Origin: CAZQXD01 sp964597315
Lineage (GTDB): Bacteria > Pseudomonadota > Gammaproteobacteria > Competibacterales > Competibacteraceae
Assembly: GCA_964597315.1 (NCBI GenBank)
Contig: CAZQXD010000020.1
Coordinates: forward strand, 1-64,000
DNA: 64,000 nucleotides
Direction of reading: 5' to 3'
Shown here: in pieces, positions 17,503-26,444 of the stretch
How the letters are laid out: each line of letters opens with the position of its first letter
How positions within the stretch are numbered: position 1 is the stretch's first letter
Notes under the pieces: model-generated
Told to the model about the DNA's origin: nothing
Seen by the model: only the letters and a program-made list of their open reading frames with translations
Databases searched by the model: none
Program-made: the position numbers and the translations under genes

Positions 17503-18279
17503 TCAGCCCTTGGCTATGGCTTTATGGACAATACCGATGACGGTATTTAAATCCTCGATGGGCACTTGTCCCGGCGCGGAACCGCGATCACCCACCGCGA
17601 AAGACACCGTCGAGCCGAATACCCAGCCGAACAGCCGCGATAGCGATCCATATCCACCCATGGACATGCTGATCAGGGGAATATCCAGGGTCTCCGAGGC
17701 CCGCAAGGTGGCGGTGAGCAGGGTCAGCACATCATCGAGGGACTTGGGCATGACCGCCACTTTACCGATGTCGGCCTGTTGGTCTTGCGCCTGTGCGAAG
17801 CGTTGCCAGATATAATCCAGCCCCGGCGTTTCCTGGAAGTTGTGGTACGACATGATCATTTTGATGTTGTGCGCCCTGGAAACCGCCCGCAGTCGCCGTA
17901 TATGCTCAGGATCGTTGCCCATTTCGAAGTCGATGAGATCGACGCTGCCCTCGTCGCAGACCGCTTCATACAAGGCCACGACCTCCTCCTCGGACAATGA
18001 AATCGGTTCTCCCCCTTCCTTGATGGAGCGGCGGGTAAACAGCACCGGGGTATCCTCGGCCAGCTTACGGATACCCTGGGCCACTTCGATGACTTGGCCG
18101 GTCGCGCCGATGCCCTCGAAGCAATCCACCCGCCATTCGAGCAGATCGGGTCCCTTGGCCAAAACCCGGCTGGTCTCGGCCAGGATGTGGTCTCGGCTGG
18201 TACCCACCAAGGGAGTACAGACCAGCGGCGCCTGCCCGGTGGCCAGGATTCTGCCCCGTACATCAAGTTGTTTCGCCAT
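17503..18279 (-). CDS. aroD: 3-dehydroquinate dehydratase, type I
   Basis: The 258-residue product is a class I Schiff-base enzyme that removes water from 3-dehydroquinate to give 3-dehydroshikimate in the shikimate pathway (cytosol). The text shows the family signature: LLEWRVDCFE near 46-55, VLFTRRSIKEGG near 80, the catalytic His in MSYHNF near 145, the Schiff-base Lys in IGKVAVMPK near 172, and MSMGGYGSLSRLFG near 208. Length matches AroD (about 250). A GGAGA site lies five bases before the ATG. The gene is convergent with the SPFH gene and lies downstream of eda on the same strand, 262 bp apart; I see no strong feature in that gap. Confidence 0.93.
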   Translation of the reverse strand: MAKQLDVRGRILATGQAPLVCTPLVGTSRDHILAETSRVLAKGPDLLEWRVDCFEGIGATGQVIEVAQGIRKLAEDTPVLFTRRSIKEGGEPISLSEEEVVALYEAVCDEGSVDLIDFEMGNDPEHIRRLRAVSRAHNIKMIMSYHNFQETPGLDYIWQRFAQAQDQQADIGKVAVMPKSLDDVLTLLTATLRASETLDIPLISMSMGGYGSLSRLFGWVFGSTVSFAVGDRGSAPGQVPIEDLNTVIGIVHKAIAKG

Positions 18280-18541
18280 GCTTATCTCCGCTGTAGGGTC
18301 CCGAAACCCTATGATAATTAAGAGGAGCGACAGCGCCCAACCGCCCTTCCCAAAGCAGGCGATGGGCAGGATACGGCGAGCAAGGGCCTAGAATGTGGGT
18401 AGAGGGGGCGGGGTGGGAGGGCTTTGCGCCCCATGGCGTCGGGGAACCCAAGTAAGTGATAGGCCTTCCTGGGCCATGTGATCGTTCTGGAGGCGGCCAA
18501 GGCCACCTCCGAGCGGCTGGCTGTAGGGAAGGGTTGGCGCC

Positions 18542-19159
18542 TTAATCGACGGCGCACTGCCGGGCCAGTTGCTTGATTCGGTCCCAATCCCCGGCCGCCA
18601 CGGCCTCCTTGGGCACCACCCAGGAACCACCCACGCACAGCACATTTGGCAGGGCTAGGAAGTCCCGGAAGTTGTCGGGACTCACCCCGCCAGTGGGGCA
18701 GAACACCAAATCTCCAAGGGGACCAGCCATGGCCTTGAGCATGCCGATGCCCCCAGCCTGCTGGGCGGGGAACAGCTTCAAAGCGGCATAGCCCGCATCC
18801 CGGGCGGCCATGGCCTCGGAAGGCGTCATCACACCGGGCAGGAACGGAAAGCCGCTGTCCAGGGCTGCGGAGGCCAGGCTCGGGGTCAGGCCGGGGCTAA
18901 CCCCGAATACGGCCCCCGCGTCGCGGACTTTGTGAATCTCGTCGGCCCGGGTGATGGTGCCCACCCCCAGAATCGCCTCGGGTACCTGTTTGGCGATGGC
19001 CGAGATGGCTTCCATGGCCACTGGGGTGCGCAGGGTGACTTCCAGCACCCGCAAACCGCCATCCACCAGCGCCTCGGCCAGGGGGACAGCTTGCTCCAGG
19101 CGGTCAATGACGATTACCGGCATAACGGGGGCTGCGGTCATAACGTCGCGGATATTCAT
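18542..19159 (-). CDS. eda: 2-keto-3-deoxy-6-phosphogluconate/4-hydroxy-2-oxoglutarate aldolase
   Basis: The 205-residue protein from ATG 19159 (GGAG seven bases upstream) is a class I aldolase of the Entner-Doudoroff pathway that cleaves KDPG to pyruvate and glyceraldehyde 3-phosphate. Visible motifs are the catalytic Glu in LEVTLRT near 40, GVGTITRADE near 65, PGLTPSLA near 90 and the Schiff-base Lys in AALKLFPA near 130, followed by FCPTGGVSPDN. The length fits. No edd or zwf lies beside it, so it could serve a general keto-deoxy sugar acid role, including the IlvD/Edd dehydratase farther right in the window (inference). Confidence 0.92.
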   Translation of the reverse strand: MNIRDVMTAAPVMPVIVIDRLEQAVPLAEALVDGGLRVLEVTLRTPVAMEAISAIAKQVPEAILGVGTITRADEIHKVRDAGAVFGVSPGLTPSLASAALDSGFPFLPGVMTPSEAMAARDAGYAALKLFPAQQAGGIGMLKAMAGPLGDLVFCPTGGVSPDNFRDFLALPNVLCVGGSWVVPKEAVAAGDWDRIKQLARQCAVD

Positions 19160-19433
19160 GGGTGAACTCCAGAAGTGGGCAAGTTTCCTACAGTGTAGGG
19201 GATAATTTGTATTGTAAAACCACGAGAATGCAGGGTAGCCAGGCTGTAGGCAAGCTGGAGTAGCGGGAAGCCGCTGGTCCAGCGCCACCCCCCGCGCCCA
19301 CTCTCAAGAGCGTCGGCAGGCGTGTCTCCAAGCCTTGCGGACCACCGGGCGGTGGGGCCGGGGTGGCCCGGCATCTAGGCACGGATCGCCATAACCACCG
19401 TCAGCAGGTCCATGGCGGTTTCCGGTCCCGTAG

Positions 19434-19916
19434 CTATAGTTGTCTAAGAATGGCCTCGGCGCTGCTATGCTCGAAGGTCTTGGGGGGGTCCACATTGAGC
19501 GCCTTGACGATCCCATCGTCTACGATCATGGCGTAGCGTTGGGAGCGGGCGCCCATGCCGGAAGCGCGGCCGTCCATGTCCAAGCCCACGGCCCGGGTGA
19601 AGTCGGCGTTGCCGTCGGCCACCATCAATAGCCTGTCTTCAACGTTCTGGGACTTACCCCAGGCATCCATCACGAAGGCATCGTTCACGGACAGGCAGAC
19701 GATGCTGTCCACCCCTTTGGCCTTGATGGCGTCGGCCTGGACCACGAAGCCCGGCAGATGGGCGGCGGAACAGGTGGGGGTAAAGGCTCCGGGCAGGGCG
19801 AACAGCACGACTTTTTTGCCCGAGAACAATTCTTCGGTGGTCACGGGTTTGGGACCCTGGTCCGTCATCATATGCAGGGTGGCGGACGGCAGGCGGTCAC
19901 CGATCTGAATGGTCAT
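19434..19916 (-). CDS. Prx5-type peroxiredoxin
   Basis: The 160-residue thioredoxin-fold protein starts at ATG 19916, preceded by GGGGAGA. The peroxidatic Cys lies in PGAFTPTCS near 48, the hallmark of the Prx5/AhpE-like group, followed by HLPGFV and the Arg in GARSQRYAMIVDDG near 127. It should reduce hydrogen peroxide and alkyl peroxides with glutathione/glutaredoxin or thioredoxin as donor; no fused glutaredoxin domain is present. It is divergent from the NYN-domain gene across a 208-bp region. Confidence 0.92.
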   Translation of the reverse strand: MTIQIGDRLPSATLHMMTDQGPKPVTTEELFSGKKVVLFALPGAFTPTCSAAHLPGFVVQADAIKAKGVDSIVCLSVNDAFVMDAWGKSQNVEDRLLMVADGNADFTRAVGLDMDGRASGMGARSQRYAMIVDDGIVKALNVDPPKTFEHSSAEAILRQL

Positions 19917-20124
19917 GATTAGTCTCCCCAAGCAAGGTTCTGGCTTTGCAAAGCCTAGCCGCGCGGCGCCGGAAAGTCAGTGGCGGGAGCATCGACGTGG
20001 AAACAAGGTTTCACCGTCAAATGGGTAAAAATGTTTCCCCGGTCGCAGGGTAGTGGTAAAAAGAGACCATCAGGTGACGGACTGCAAAGGAACCCGAGAC
20101 CGTTCCTAAAATCTTAAGAGTACT

Positions 20125-20961
20125 ATGACAACAACCTTGAAATCCCACGCTAATGTCGGCGTTTATGTGGACGCATCCAATATTTCCCGAAACGGCGGCC
20201 AGCGTATGCAATACGATGTGTTGCGAGAGTTCGCTTGCCGGGATCACGGAGAAGCCCTGCGTCTCAATGTCTATCTGTCCTATGACGAAGAACGCGCCGA
20301 GACCAGCCCGGTCTACAGGGATAAGGCCCGGGCCTACCAGTCGGCGCTACGGGAACTGGGCTACAAGGTCATCGAGAAGCGGGTCAAATGGTTCGAGGAT
20401 GAGGCTGGCAACCGCTACGGCAAGGCCAACGCCGACCTGGACATGGCCGTGGACCTGTTGTTGCAGTCCCAGAATCTGGATCGGGTGCTGCTGGTGACCG
20501 GGGATGGGGATTTCGTGCAAGTGGTCAGAGCCTTACAAAACAAGGGTCTGCGGGTTGAGGTCATGGCTTTCGACAACGTTTCCGAAGAGCTGCGCCGGGA
20601 GTCTGATATGTTCGTCTCCGGCTTTCTGGTGCCGGGGCTGCTGCCCACCCGAGGGGAGGATGGCGCCCCGCCCTGGGGGGAAATCGGCTCCCGGGTGAGA
20701 GGCTATTGCTATCATCATGACGACCATAAGAGTTTCGGCTTTGTGCGGTTTCTGGTGAAGCTATCGCCTTTATTATGGAAAACCGATTCTCGGGATGAAG
20801 CCTCACCTTATCGGACGGCGTTTTTCCATGATTCCAGTCTGCCAGAGGGGTTTAACGTGGCCCGGCTGCCCTCCCGCAATCATATTTTCGAGTTCACCCT
20901 GGTAGAGCCGAACGGCAAGCAGCCGGTGGCCACCGATATCGCTCTGGTGCATCCCACCTAG
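20125..20961 (+). CDS. NYN-domain (LabA/DUF88-like) protein with a cold-shock-like C-terminal domain
   Basis: The 278-residue protein starts at ATG 20125 with TAAGAG upstream. Its N-terminal part is a NYN/PIN-like nuclease domain: GVYVDASNI near 12 (first acidic site), KANADLDMAVDLL near 107 and LLVTGDGDFVQVV near 126, so the four acidic residues expected for metal-dependent RNase activity are present. The last about 85 residues (RGYCYHHDDHKSFGFVRF, later TAFFHDSSLPEG and FEFTLVEPNGKQPVATDI) have the order of a cold-shock OB fold, with an aromatic GFV-like RNA-binding strand. NYN plus nucleic-acid-binding domain is a plausible RNA-processing or RNA-decay factor; the target is unknown. Confidence 0.82.
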   Translation: MTTTLKSHANVGVYVDASNISRNGGQRMQYDVLREFACRDHGEALRLNVYLSYDEERAETSPVYRDKARAYQSALRELGYKVIEKRVKWFEDEAGNRYGKANADLDMAVDLLLQSQNLDRVLLVTGDGDFVQVVRALQNKGLRVEVMAFDNVSEELRRESDMFVSGFLVPGLLPTRGEDGAPPWGEIGSRVRGYCYHHDDHKSFGFVRFLVKLSPLLWKTDSRDEASPYRTAFFHDSSLPEGFNVARLPSRNHIFEFTLVEPNGKQPVATDIALVHPT

Positions 20962-21042
20962 GCTGGTGGGGCGTAAACTGGTTTATAACGCCCCATGGGG
21001 CGACAGGGAGATGAGGCGGGCCGTGGGGTCCGACAGAGGACA

Positions 21043-23217
21043 ATGACGAGACAACGACACGAGTTTCGAGCTATGTTCAGAAAAATATCCTTCACTAAGC
21101 TAATGGGGCTGGTGCTGGTACTGGCGTTGACGGGACCGTTGGGGACCGCTTGCGCCAAGCAGCCGGAAACATTGACGACGCCCCAGGCGCCACGACTGGC
21201 CCCAGAGACGCAGCATTTGCGGCTGGATCAGGTGATTTCCCGGCTGCTGGCCAGTTATCACTATCGACAGAGCGATCTGGACGATCACCAATCATCGGCG
21301 ATCCTGGATGCTTATCTCGACGCCCTGGACTTCAACCGAGCCTATTTTCTGGCCAGCGACATCAGGCGTTTCGAAAAATACCGCAACACTTTAGACGATG
21401 ATCTGCGGGCCGGACGCCTGGATGCCGCCTACGCTATTTTCAACGTTTATCAGCAGCGGATGGTCGAGCGCACGGCCCATGGCCTGGCCATGCTTGATGA
21501 GCCGGTGGATTTCAATGTCTCCGAGTCCCTGGTTCTGGACCGCAAGGAGGCCCCCTGGGCGGAAAGCCAGGCGGAGTTGGACGAACTGTGGCGCAAGCGC
21601 CTCAAGCATGAACTGCTGAATCTGACCTTGGCCGGCAAAACCCTGGATGAGGCCCGGGAGACCCTGACCAAGCGCTATGAGGTGCGCCTGCATCGGGTGG
21701 CCCAAACCACCAGCGAGGACGTATTCCAGTCCTATATGAACGCTGTGTCCCAGAGCTTCGACCCCCACAGCGCCTATCTGTCGCCGCGCACCTCCGAGAA
21801 CTTCAACATCCAGATGCGGCTATCCCTGGAGGGCATCGGCGCGGTGTTGCGCTCTGAAGATGAGCAGACCGTGGTGGTGTCCCTGGTCCCGGGCGGTCCG
21901 GCGGACCTGAGCAAACAGATTCAGCCCAATGACAAGATCGTGGCCGTGGGCCAGGGTGACGGCACGGAACTCGTTGATGTGGTGGGTTGGCGGTTGGACG
22001 ACGTAGTGGATCTGATCCGTGGGCCGCGCGACTCGGTGGTGCGACTGCGGGTGTTGCCCGACAAAGCTGGCGCCGACGCCGCCGGGAAGGAAGTGCGCTT
22101 AGTGCGAAATAAAATCCAGCTTGAGGAACAGGCTGCCAAAAGCGAGATTCGGACCCTGGAAATAGGCGGTCGTCAGCAGCGCATCGGTATTATCACCGTG
22201 CCTACGTTCTATATCGACTTCGCCGCCGCTCAACGGGGAGACAGCAACTATCGCAGCACCACCCGGGACGTGCGCCAATTGTTGTTGAGCCTTAAGCAAC
22301 AGGTGATTGACGGCTTGATCATCGACCTGCGCCAGAACGGCGGCGGCGCCCTACAAGAGGCCATCGAGCTGACCGGCCTGTTCATCGAGGACGGCCCGGT
22401 GGTACAGGTGCGGGATTCCCGGGGCGATGTGGACGTGGAAAAAGACCCGGACCCGGAGGTGGTTTACACCGGTCCCTTGGCGGTGATGGTGGACCGGTTC
22501 AGCGCCTCGGCCTCGGAGATTTTCGCCGGAGCCATTCAGGATTACGGTCGCGGTATCGTGATCGGCGAGCAGACCTTTGGTAAGGGCACGGTGCAGACCC
22601 TGATCGACCTGAACCGCTTCGTCAATGACCAGAAGCGGGCCGGCCAACTCAAGCTGACCGTCGCCAAATTCTATCGGGTCAGCGGTAGCAGCACACAGCA
22701 CCGGGGGGTGATACCCGACCTGACCTTCCCGTCGGCCTATGATGCCGAGGAGGTGGGGGAGAGCGCCCAGGAATTCGCCCTGCCCTGGGATGAGATTATC
22801 CCCACTCGATATCAGACCAGTAGTCGGCTGGACAGGCTGATCCCTGATCTCAAGGCCCGACACCAGCAACGGCTTGCGGATGACCCGGCCTTCCAGTTAT
22901 TCATGGAGGAGTTGACCACGGCCAAGGACAATTTGGAGCGTTCCAGTGTCTCGCTCATGGAAAGCGAACGCCGCGCCGAGCGGGATCGCATCGAGGCCAA
23001 GGAGCTGGAATGGGAAAACCGCCGACGCCTTGCCCGGGGGCTGCCTTCCCTGAAATCCATGGGAGAATTGCCGGAAGACGAAATTCAGGATCATCCTGAT
23101 CTCCTGCTTGAGGAGAGCGTCAAGGTGATGGGCGACTTGATAGCCCTATTGAATGGCGGCCAGCAAGGCACGGTTGTCATGACCCTGAAAGACCGCCCGG
23201 CGGTCGAGGCGCGCTAG
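21043..23217 (+). CDS. prc: Carboxy-terminal (tail-specific) periplasmic protease
   Basis: The product, 724 residues from ATG 21043 (AGAGGA just upstream; 21073 is an alternative), has a long n-region and a hydrophobic signal segment (LMGLVLVLALTG) and so is periplasmic. Order: Prc N-terminal helical region, PDZ domain (LEGIGAVLRSEDEQTVVVS to near 345), S41 protease core with the Ser in FSASASEIFAG near 486 and the Lys in FGKGTVQTL near 512, and the charged C-terminal domain rich in Arg/Glu. Length is close to E. coli Prc (about 680). It degrades tagged or misfolded envelope proteins and trims cell wall enzymes such as endopeptidases and penicillin-binding proteins. It is convergent with nosY. 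Confidence 0.94.
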   Translation: MTRQRHEFRAMFRKISFTKLMGLVLVLALTGPLGTACAKQPETLTTPQAPRLAPETQHLRLDQVISRLLASYHYRQSDLDDHQSSAILDAYLDALDFNRAYFLASDIRRFEKYRNTLDDDLRAGRLDAAYAIFNVYQQRMVERTAHGLAMLDEPVDFNVSESLVLDRKEAPWAESQAELDELWRKRLKHELLNLTLAGKTLDEARETLTKRYEVRLHRVAQTTSEDVFQSYMNAVSQSFDPHSAYLSPRTSENFNIQMRLSLEGIGAVLRSEDEQTVVVSLVPGGPADLSKQIQPNDKIVAVGQGDGTELVDVVGWRLDDVVDLIRGPRDSVVRLRVLPDKAGADAAGKEVRLVRNKIQLEEQAAKSEIRTLEIGGRQQRIGIITVPTFYIDFAAAQRGDSNYRSTTRDVRQLLLSLKQQVIDGLIIDLRQNGGGALQEAIELTGLFIEDGPVVQVRDSRGDVDVEKDPDPEVVYTGPLAVMVDRFSASASEIFAGAIQDYGRGIVIGEQTFGKGTVQTLIDLNRFVNDQKRAGQLKLTVAKFYRVSGSSTQHRGVIPDLTFPSAYDAEEVGESAQEFALPWDEIIPTRYQTSSRLDRLIPDLKARHQQRLADDPAFQLFMEELTTAKDNLERSSVSLMESERRAERDRIEAKELEWENRRRLARGLPSLKSMGELPEDEIQDHPDLLLEESVKVMGDLIALLNGGQQGTVVMTLKDRPAVEAR

Positions 23218-23230
23218 GGGCAACGGCTGT

Positions 23231-23256
23231 TGGGGGCGGCGGGTTGTCCGCCCCCA
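23231..23256. terminator. Hairpin between convergent prc and nosY
   Basis: TGGGGGCGG (23231-23239) pairs perfectly with CCGCCCCCA (23248-23256) around an 8-base loop, in the 52-bp gap between two convergent genes. The 9-bp G+C stem could stop transcripts from either side, though neither side has a T run, so it may be Rho-assisted or only an end-protecting hairpin. Confidence 0.45.
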
Positions 23257-23269
23257 CTGGTCGGTGGGT

Positions 23270-24100
23270 TCAGACTTCCCGACGCCGGAACAACCAGGCC
23301 GCCAGACCCAGGGGCGCGGCCACCCAGGTCGCCAAAACCCCCAACAACACCCCCGGTGAGAACACCTCTTCGGCGGCGATGGACACCAGCCCGGCCTGGG
23401 TCCGGGCCGCCTCGAAGCCGGTGAGGTTGGCCAGCCGGAACACATCGGTAGGGTTGAGCAGCAACAGATACGGAAACAGCTCGGCCGCTACTCCGCCCCG
23501 GGCGCCGGCCAACAGCCCCAGCAGCCCCAGATCAAACACCAGCACCAGCACCAACCAGACCATCAGCGCCAGCCCGGCGGCCTTGGATTTCTCGCCCACG
23601 CTGACGCTGATCAAGTAGGCTATGGCCACGAAGCTCCAGCCCAGCAGGGTGGCGGTAAGGATAAAAAAGCCCAGTGCGGTCCACAACTTCGGGCCACCGG
23701 CCTGATTCGAAAACAGGGCGATCACCAGCCCCGCCACCCCGAAACCCAGACCAGTGGAGACCGCCAGTATCGCCCCGTGGCCCAGGAACTTGCCGGCCAG
23801 CAACTGCAAGCGGCTCAGGGGGTAGGCCAGCAGCAACAGCAAAGTACCCCGTTCCTCCTCGCCGACAATGGCATCGTAGGCCAGCAGCAGGGCGATCAAG
23901 GGAATCAAAAACACCGCCAGGCTGGCCAGGCTGACGATAGTGGTGGCCAGGGGGGTGAAGCCCACGGTGCCGGAGGCGGCGGCGCCGAAGTAGGCCAGGC
24001 CCACCGCCAGTAGGGCGAAGCTGAGGGTAATGGCCAGCACCCAGCGGTTGCGTAGGCCGTCCCGGAATTCCTTGTTGGCCACGGTGAGGATGGCGTTCAT
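23270..24100 (-). CDS. nosY: ABC transporter permease NosY, nitrous oxide reductase maturation
   Basis: The 276-residue protein is almost entirely hydrophobic, with about six membrane helices, and opens MNAILTVANKEFRDGLRNRWV, as NosY proteins do. The conserved YDAIVGEEERGTLLLLLAYPLSR loop near 75-97 is that of the ABC-2 NosY family. It is the membrane part of the NosDFY complex that delivers sulfur or a cofactor for the CuZ center of NosZ in the periplasm. Its ATG overlaps the nosF stop as ATGA. It is the last nos gene here; nosL does not follow. Confidence 0.94.
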   Translation of the reverse strand: MNAILTVANKEFRDGLRNRWVLAITLSFALLAVGLAYFGAAASGTVGFTPLATTIVSLASLAVFLIPLIALLLAYDAIVGEEERGTLLLLLAYPLSRLQLLAGKFLGHGAILAVSTGLGFGVAGLVIALFSNQAGGPKLWTALGFFILTATLLGWSFVAIAYLISVSVGEKSKAAGLALMVWLVLVLVFDLGLLGLLAGARGGVAAELFPYLLLLNPTDVFRLANLTGFEAARTQAGLVSIAAEEVFSPGVLLGVLATWVAAPLGLAAWLFRRREV

Positions 24101-25017
24101 GGGGTATCTCCCCCTTGGGCGCCGAAGTGGGCGTACAGGGTTTCCAGGGAGGGCGGCTCCAGGTCCAGATCCCGCAGTTCCGGCGCCTCCAGCAGGGAGC
24201 GCAGGACCGCCAGCTTGGCGTTCGGAGGGGCGGCCAACTCCAAGCGGCTGCCGTTGACCCGGCGCACCCCCACGCCGGTATGTTCCAGGCGTTGTTGCCA
24301 GGCTCCGTTCTCGAAACGGCCACTGGCCCGGATCAGAATGGGCAGCCCGGCCCGCGCCCGTAGCTGTTCCAGGGTGCCGGCCGCCAGCAGTCGGCCCTGG
24401 CCCAGGATGGCGGCCCGGTCTAGATGCCGCTCCACGCCGGGCAGGATATGGGAGCAGAGTACGACGCTCACCCCCCGGCCCCGCAATTCGTCCACCAGCG
24501 TATAGAAATCCCGGGTGGCCAGGGGGTCCAGGCCCACGGTAGGCTCGTCTAGCAGCAACAGCCGCGGCTCTCCCAGCAGGGCCTGGGCCAAGCCCAGACG
24601 CTGGCGCATGCCCTTGGAATAGGTTTTCACTTTACGCCCGGCGGCCCCGGCCAGTCCCACCCGTTCCAGCAGTTCATCCACCTGGGCCGGGCGCGCTCCC
24701 TTGAGCCTACCGAAGAAGGCCAGCACTTCCCGGCCACTGAGTTGCTCATAGAAGCTCAGGTTCTCGGGCAGATAGCCCAATTGCCGACGCAGCCGGTCGG
24801 CGGCGTGGCCCCGGGGTGGGACGCCGAATACGGTGACCGCGCCCGCCGTGGGGTGGATCAGCCCCAAGATCAACTTCATGGTGGTGGTCTTGCCGGCGCC
24901 GTTATGGCCCAGCAGGCCCAGGACCTCACCTTCGGCCAGGTCCAGGTTTAGGCCGTCCAGGGCGGCCAGTTGTCCGTAGTGCTTGCGCACGTCCTGCAAG
25001 GCCACGATGGCGTTCAC
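24097..25017 (-). CDS. nosF: ABC transporter ATP-binding protein NosF
   Basis: The 306-residue ATPase begins at a GTG at 25017 overlapping the nosD stop (GTGA). It has Walker A GHNGAGKTTT near 38, the signature YSKGMRQRLGLAQAL near 140, Walker B LLLLDEPTVGLDP near 160 and SHILPGVE as the H-loop. The GYLPENLSFYEQLSGREVL stretch near 92 is typical of NosF/CcmA-like subunits. It powers NosDFY, which matures the tetranuclear copper-sulfide site of N2O reductase. The C-terminal about 90 residues are a small regulatory domain common in this group. Confidence 0.94.
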   Translation of the reverse strand: MNAIVALQDVRKHYGQLAALDGLNLDLAEGEVLGLLGHNGAGKTTTMKLILGLIHPTAGAVTVFGVPPRGHAADRLRRQLGYLPENLSFYEQLSGREVLAFFGRLKGARPAQVDELLERVGLAGAAGRKVKTYSKGMRQRLGLAQALLGEPRLLLLDEPTVGLDPLATRDFYTLVDELRGRGVSVVLCSHILPGVERHLDRAAILGQGRLLAAGTLEQLRARAGLPILIRASGRFENGAWQQRLEHTGVGVRRVNGSRLELAAPPNAKLAVLRSLLEAPELRDLDLEPPSLETLYAHFGAQGGDTP

Positions 25018-26339
25018 AGGGTGTTCTCCAGGGGCGGAGTCATCAGCGGGGCGTTGTCCGTCACCCCCGGTGGGCGCAGCACCGGAAACGCCTGTTGCGC
25101 CCAGCGCAAGGTGGCCACCGCCGGGCTGTTGACCAGCAGTTTGGCCATGGGGTAGCGCCAGAGCAGCTTGTCCATGGCGTCGTTGGGCTCATAAGGAATG
25201 TCCCCCAGACCGTCGTTGTTCAAGTCCCAACCCAGATAATCGCTCCAGTAATTGCCCCGGCCTTCGGTACTCCAATCCTGGGTCCGGTTGGCTACGTATT
25301 TGACCTGGGTGTAGTTGGCCACGAAGGCGTTGCCGTGGATGCTGTTGTCCTCGGAGCCAGCGGTGAGGTGAATGCCGATCTCGGCCCGGGCGAACAGATT
25401 GTCCCGGATGGTGTTGTACAGGGAGTTATAAACGAACAGCGCCTTGCCCTCGGCGCCGGGGATGCGCTGGCCCTGGTCCTGTCCGGGGGCGCGGCCTCGC
25501 AGCACGTCCCTGATCACGTTGCCGGCGATTTCCGAGTGGGTGATGAAGTTCATCAGAATGCCGTAATTCTGGTCCCGCTCGGAGCGATTGCCGGTAACGG
25601 TGAGATACTTGGATTGCATCAGGGCGTAGCCGGTGCGGGTGTCGTGGGTGCGGTTGCCGACTACCGAGTTATGGTAGGAGTACATATAGTGGATGCCGTA
25701 GCGCAGATGATGCAGATGATTGTTTTCCAGGATGTTGTGGTTGCTGGTGTCAATATAGATGCCGTCTCGGGCCGCCCACACTTCGTTGCCCGCCACCCGG
25801 GCGCCGGTGACGGCGAACAGATGAATACCATTGCCCCGGTCCTGGGAGCGCAGGCTGGCGTCCCCCTGGATGCGGTTGTCCAACACTTGGGCGTCGGGGC
25901 AGGCGTCTAGCCAGACTCCGAACAGGATGTTCTCCAGGGTATTGCCCCGCAGGGTGACGCCGGCGGCGGATTTCTCCACGAACACACCGGCGTTCATGGC
26001 GGTGAGGTTACGCCCGGAGTGGCGCAGGGTCAGGCCCTCCAGGGTGACGCGAGGGGCCTGGACCCGCGCCACATCCCCCTGGCCGCTGCCGTCCAACACC
26101 GCCCCCGGTTCGCCCCGTAGGGTCAGGGGTACGCGGATCGTCAGTCCCCCGGGGTAGACCCCGGGAGCCAGGATCAGCACGTCGCCGGGGGCGGCCCGAT
26201 CCAGATGGCTTTGCAAGCGACCGTCGTCCGGGGTCAGCCGATGGGTGGCGGCCACGGCGTCGTAAATGGCCAGCCACAGCAGCAGGCCGGTGAACACCGC
26301 CAGCCAGGGTTCCCAGGGAGTATTAGGTTTGGGGTTCAT
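25014..26339 (-). CDS. nosD: Periplasmic copper-processing protein NosD
   Basis: The 441-residue protein has an N-terminal export segment (WLAVFTGLLLWLAIYDAVAA, residues about 12-31) and then a right-handed parallel beta-helix seen as repeated short turns with N-x-I/V-x-x-N (GNTLENILFGVWLD, NHLHHLRYGIHYMYSYHN, NLFARAEIGIHLT). Such CASH-domain repeats define NosD, which docks on NosZ and NosFY during CuZ assembly in the periplasm. The end ...GRGNYWSDYLGWDLNNDG is the conserved C-terminal signature. It is linked to nosF by a 4-bp overlap and follows nosZ by 105 bp containing a strong hairpin. Confidence 0.93.
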   Translation of the reverse strand: MNPKPNTPWEPWLAVFTGLLLWLAIYDAVAATHRLTPDDGRLQSHLDRAAPGDVLILAPGVYPGGLTIRVPLTLRGEPGAVLDGSGQGDVARVQAPRVTLEGLTLRHSGRNLTAMNAGVFVEKSAAGVTLRGNTLENILFGVWLDACPDAQVLDNRIQGDASLRSQDRGNGIHLFAVTGARVAGNEVWAARDGIYIDTSNHNILENNHLHHLRYGIHYMYSYHNSVVGNRTHDTRTGYALMQSKYLTVTGNRSERDQNYGILMNFITHSEIAGNVIRDVLRGRAPGQDQGQRIPGAEGKALFVYNSLYNTIRDNLFARAEIGIHLTAGSEDNSIHGNAFVANYTQVKYVANRTQDWSTEGRGNYWSDYLGWDLNNDGLGDIPYEPNDAMDKLLWRYPMAKLLVNSPAVATLRWAQQAFPVLRPPGVTDNAPLMTPPLENTL

Positions 26340-26375
26340 GGGGGGTCTCGGCGTAAGGGGGCTTCAACGGACAAT

Positions 26376-26406
26376 TCGTGGGCGCGGGCATGGTCCGCGC
26401 CCACGA
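26376..26406 (-). other. Intercistronic hairpin between nosZ and nosD
   Basis: A 12-bp perfect stem (TCGTGGGCGCGG, 26376-26387, with CCGCGCCCACGA, 26395-26406) closes a 7-base loop, about 40 bp after the nosZ stop. There is no T tract on the minus-strand side, so it is better explained as an mRNA-stabilising or partial attenuating element that lets nosZ be expressed above nosDFY than as a full terminator. The function is inferred; the palindrome is seen directly. Confidence 0.6.
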
Positions 26407-26444
26407 TCCTGTCGTCCAAGGGCGTTGTTGACGGGGCTGACGGG

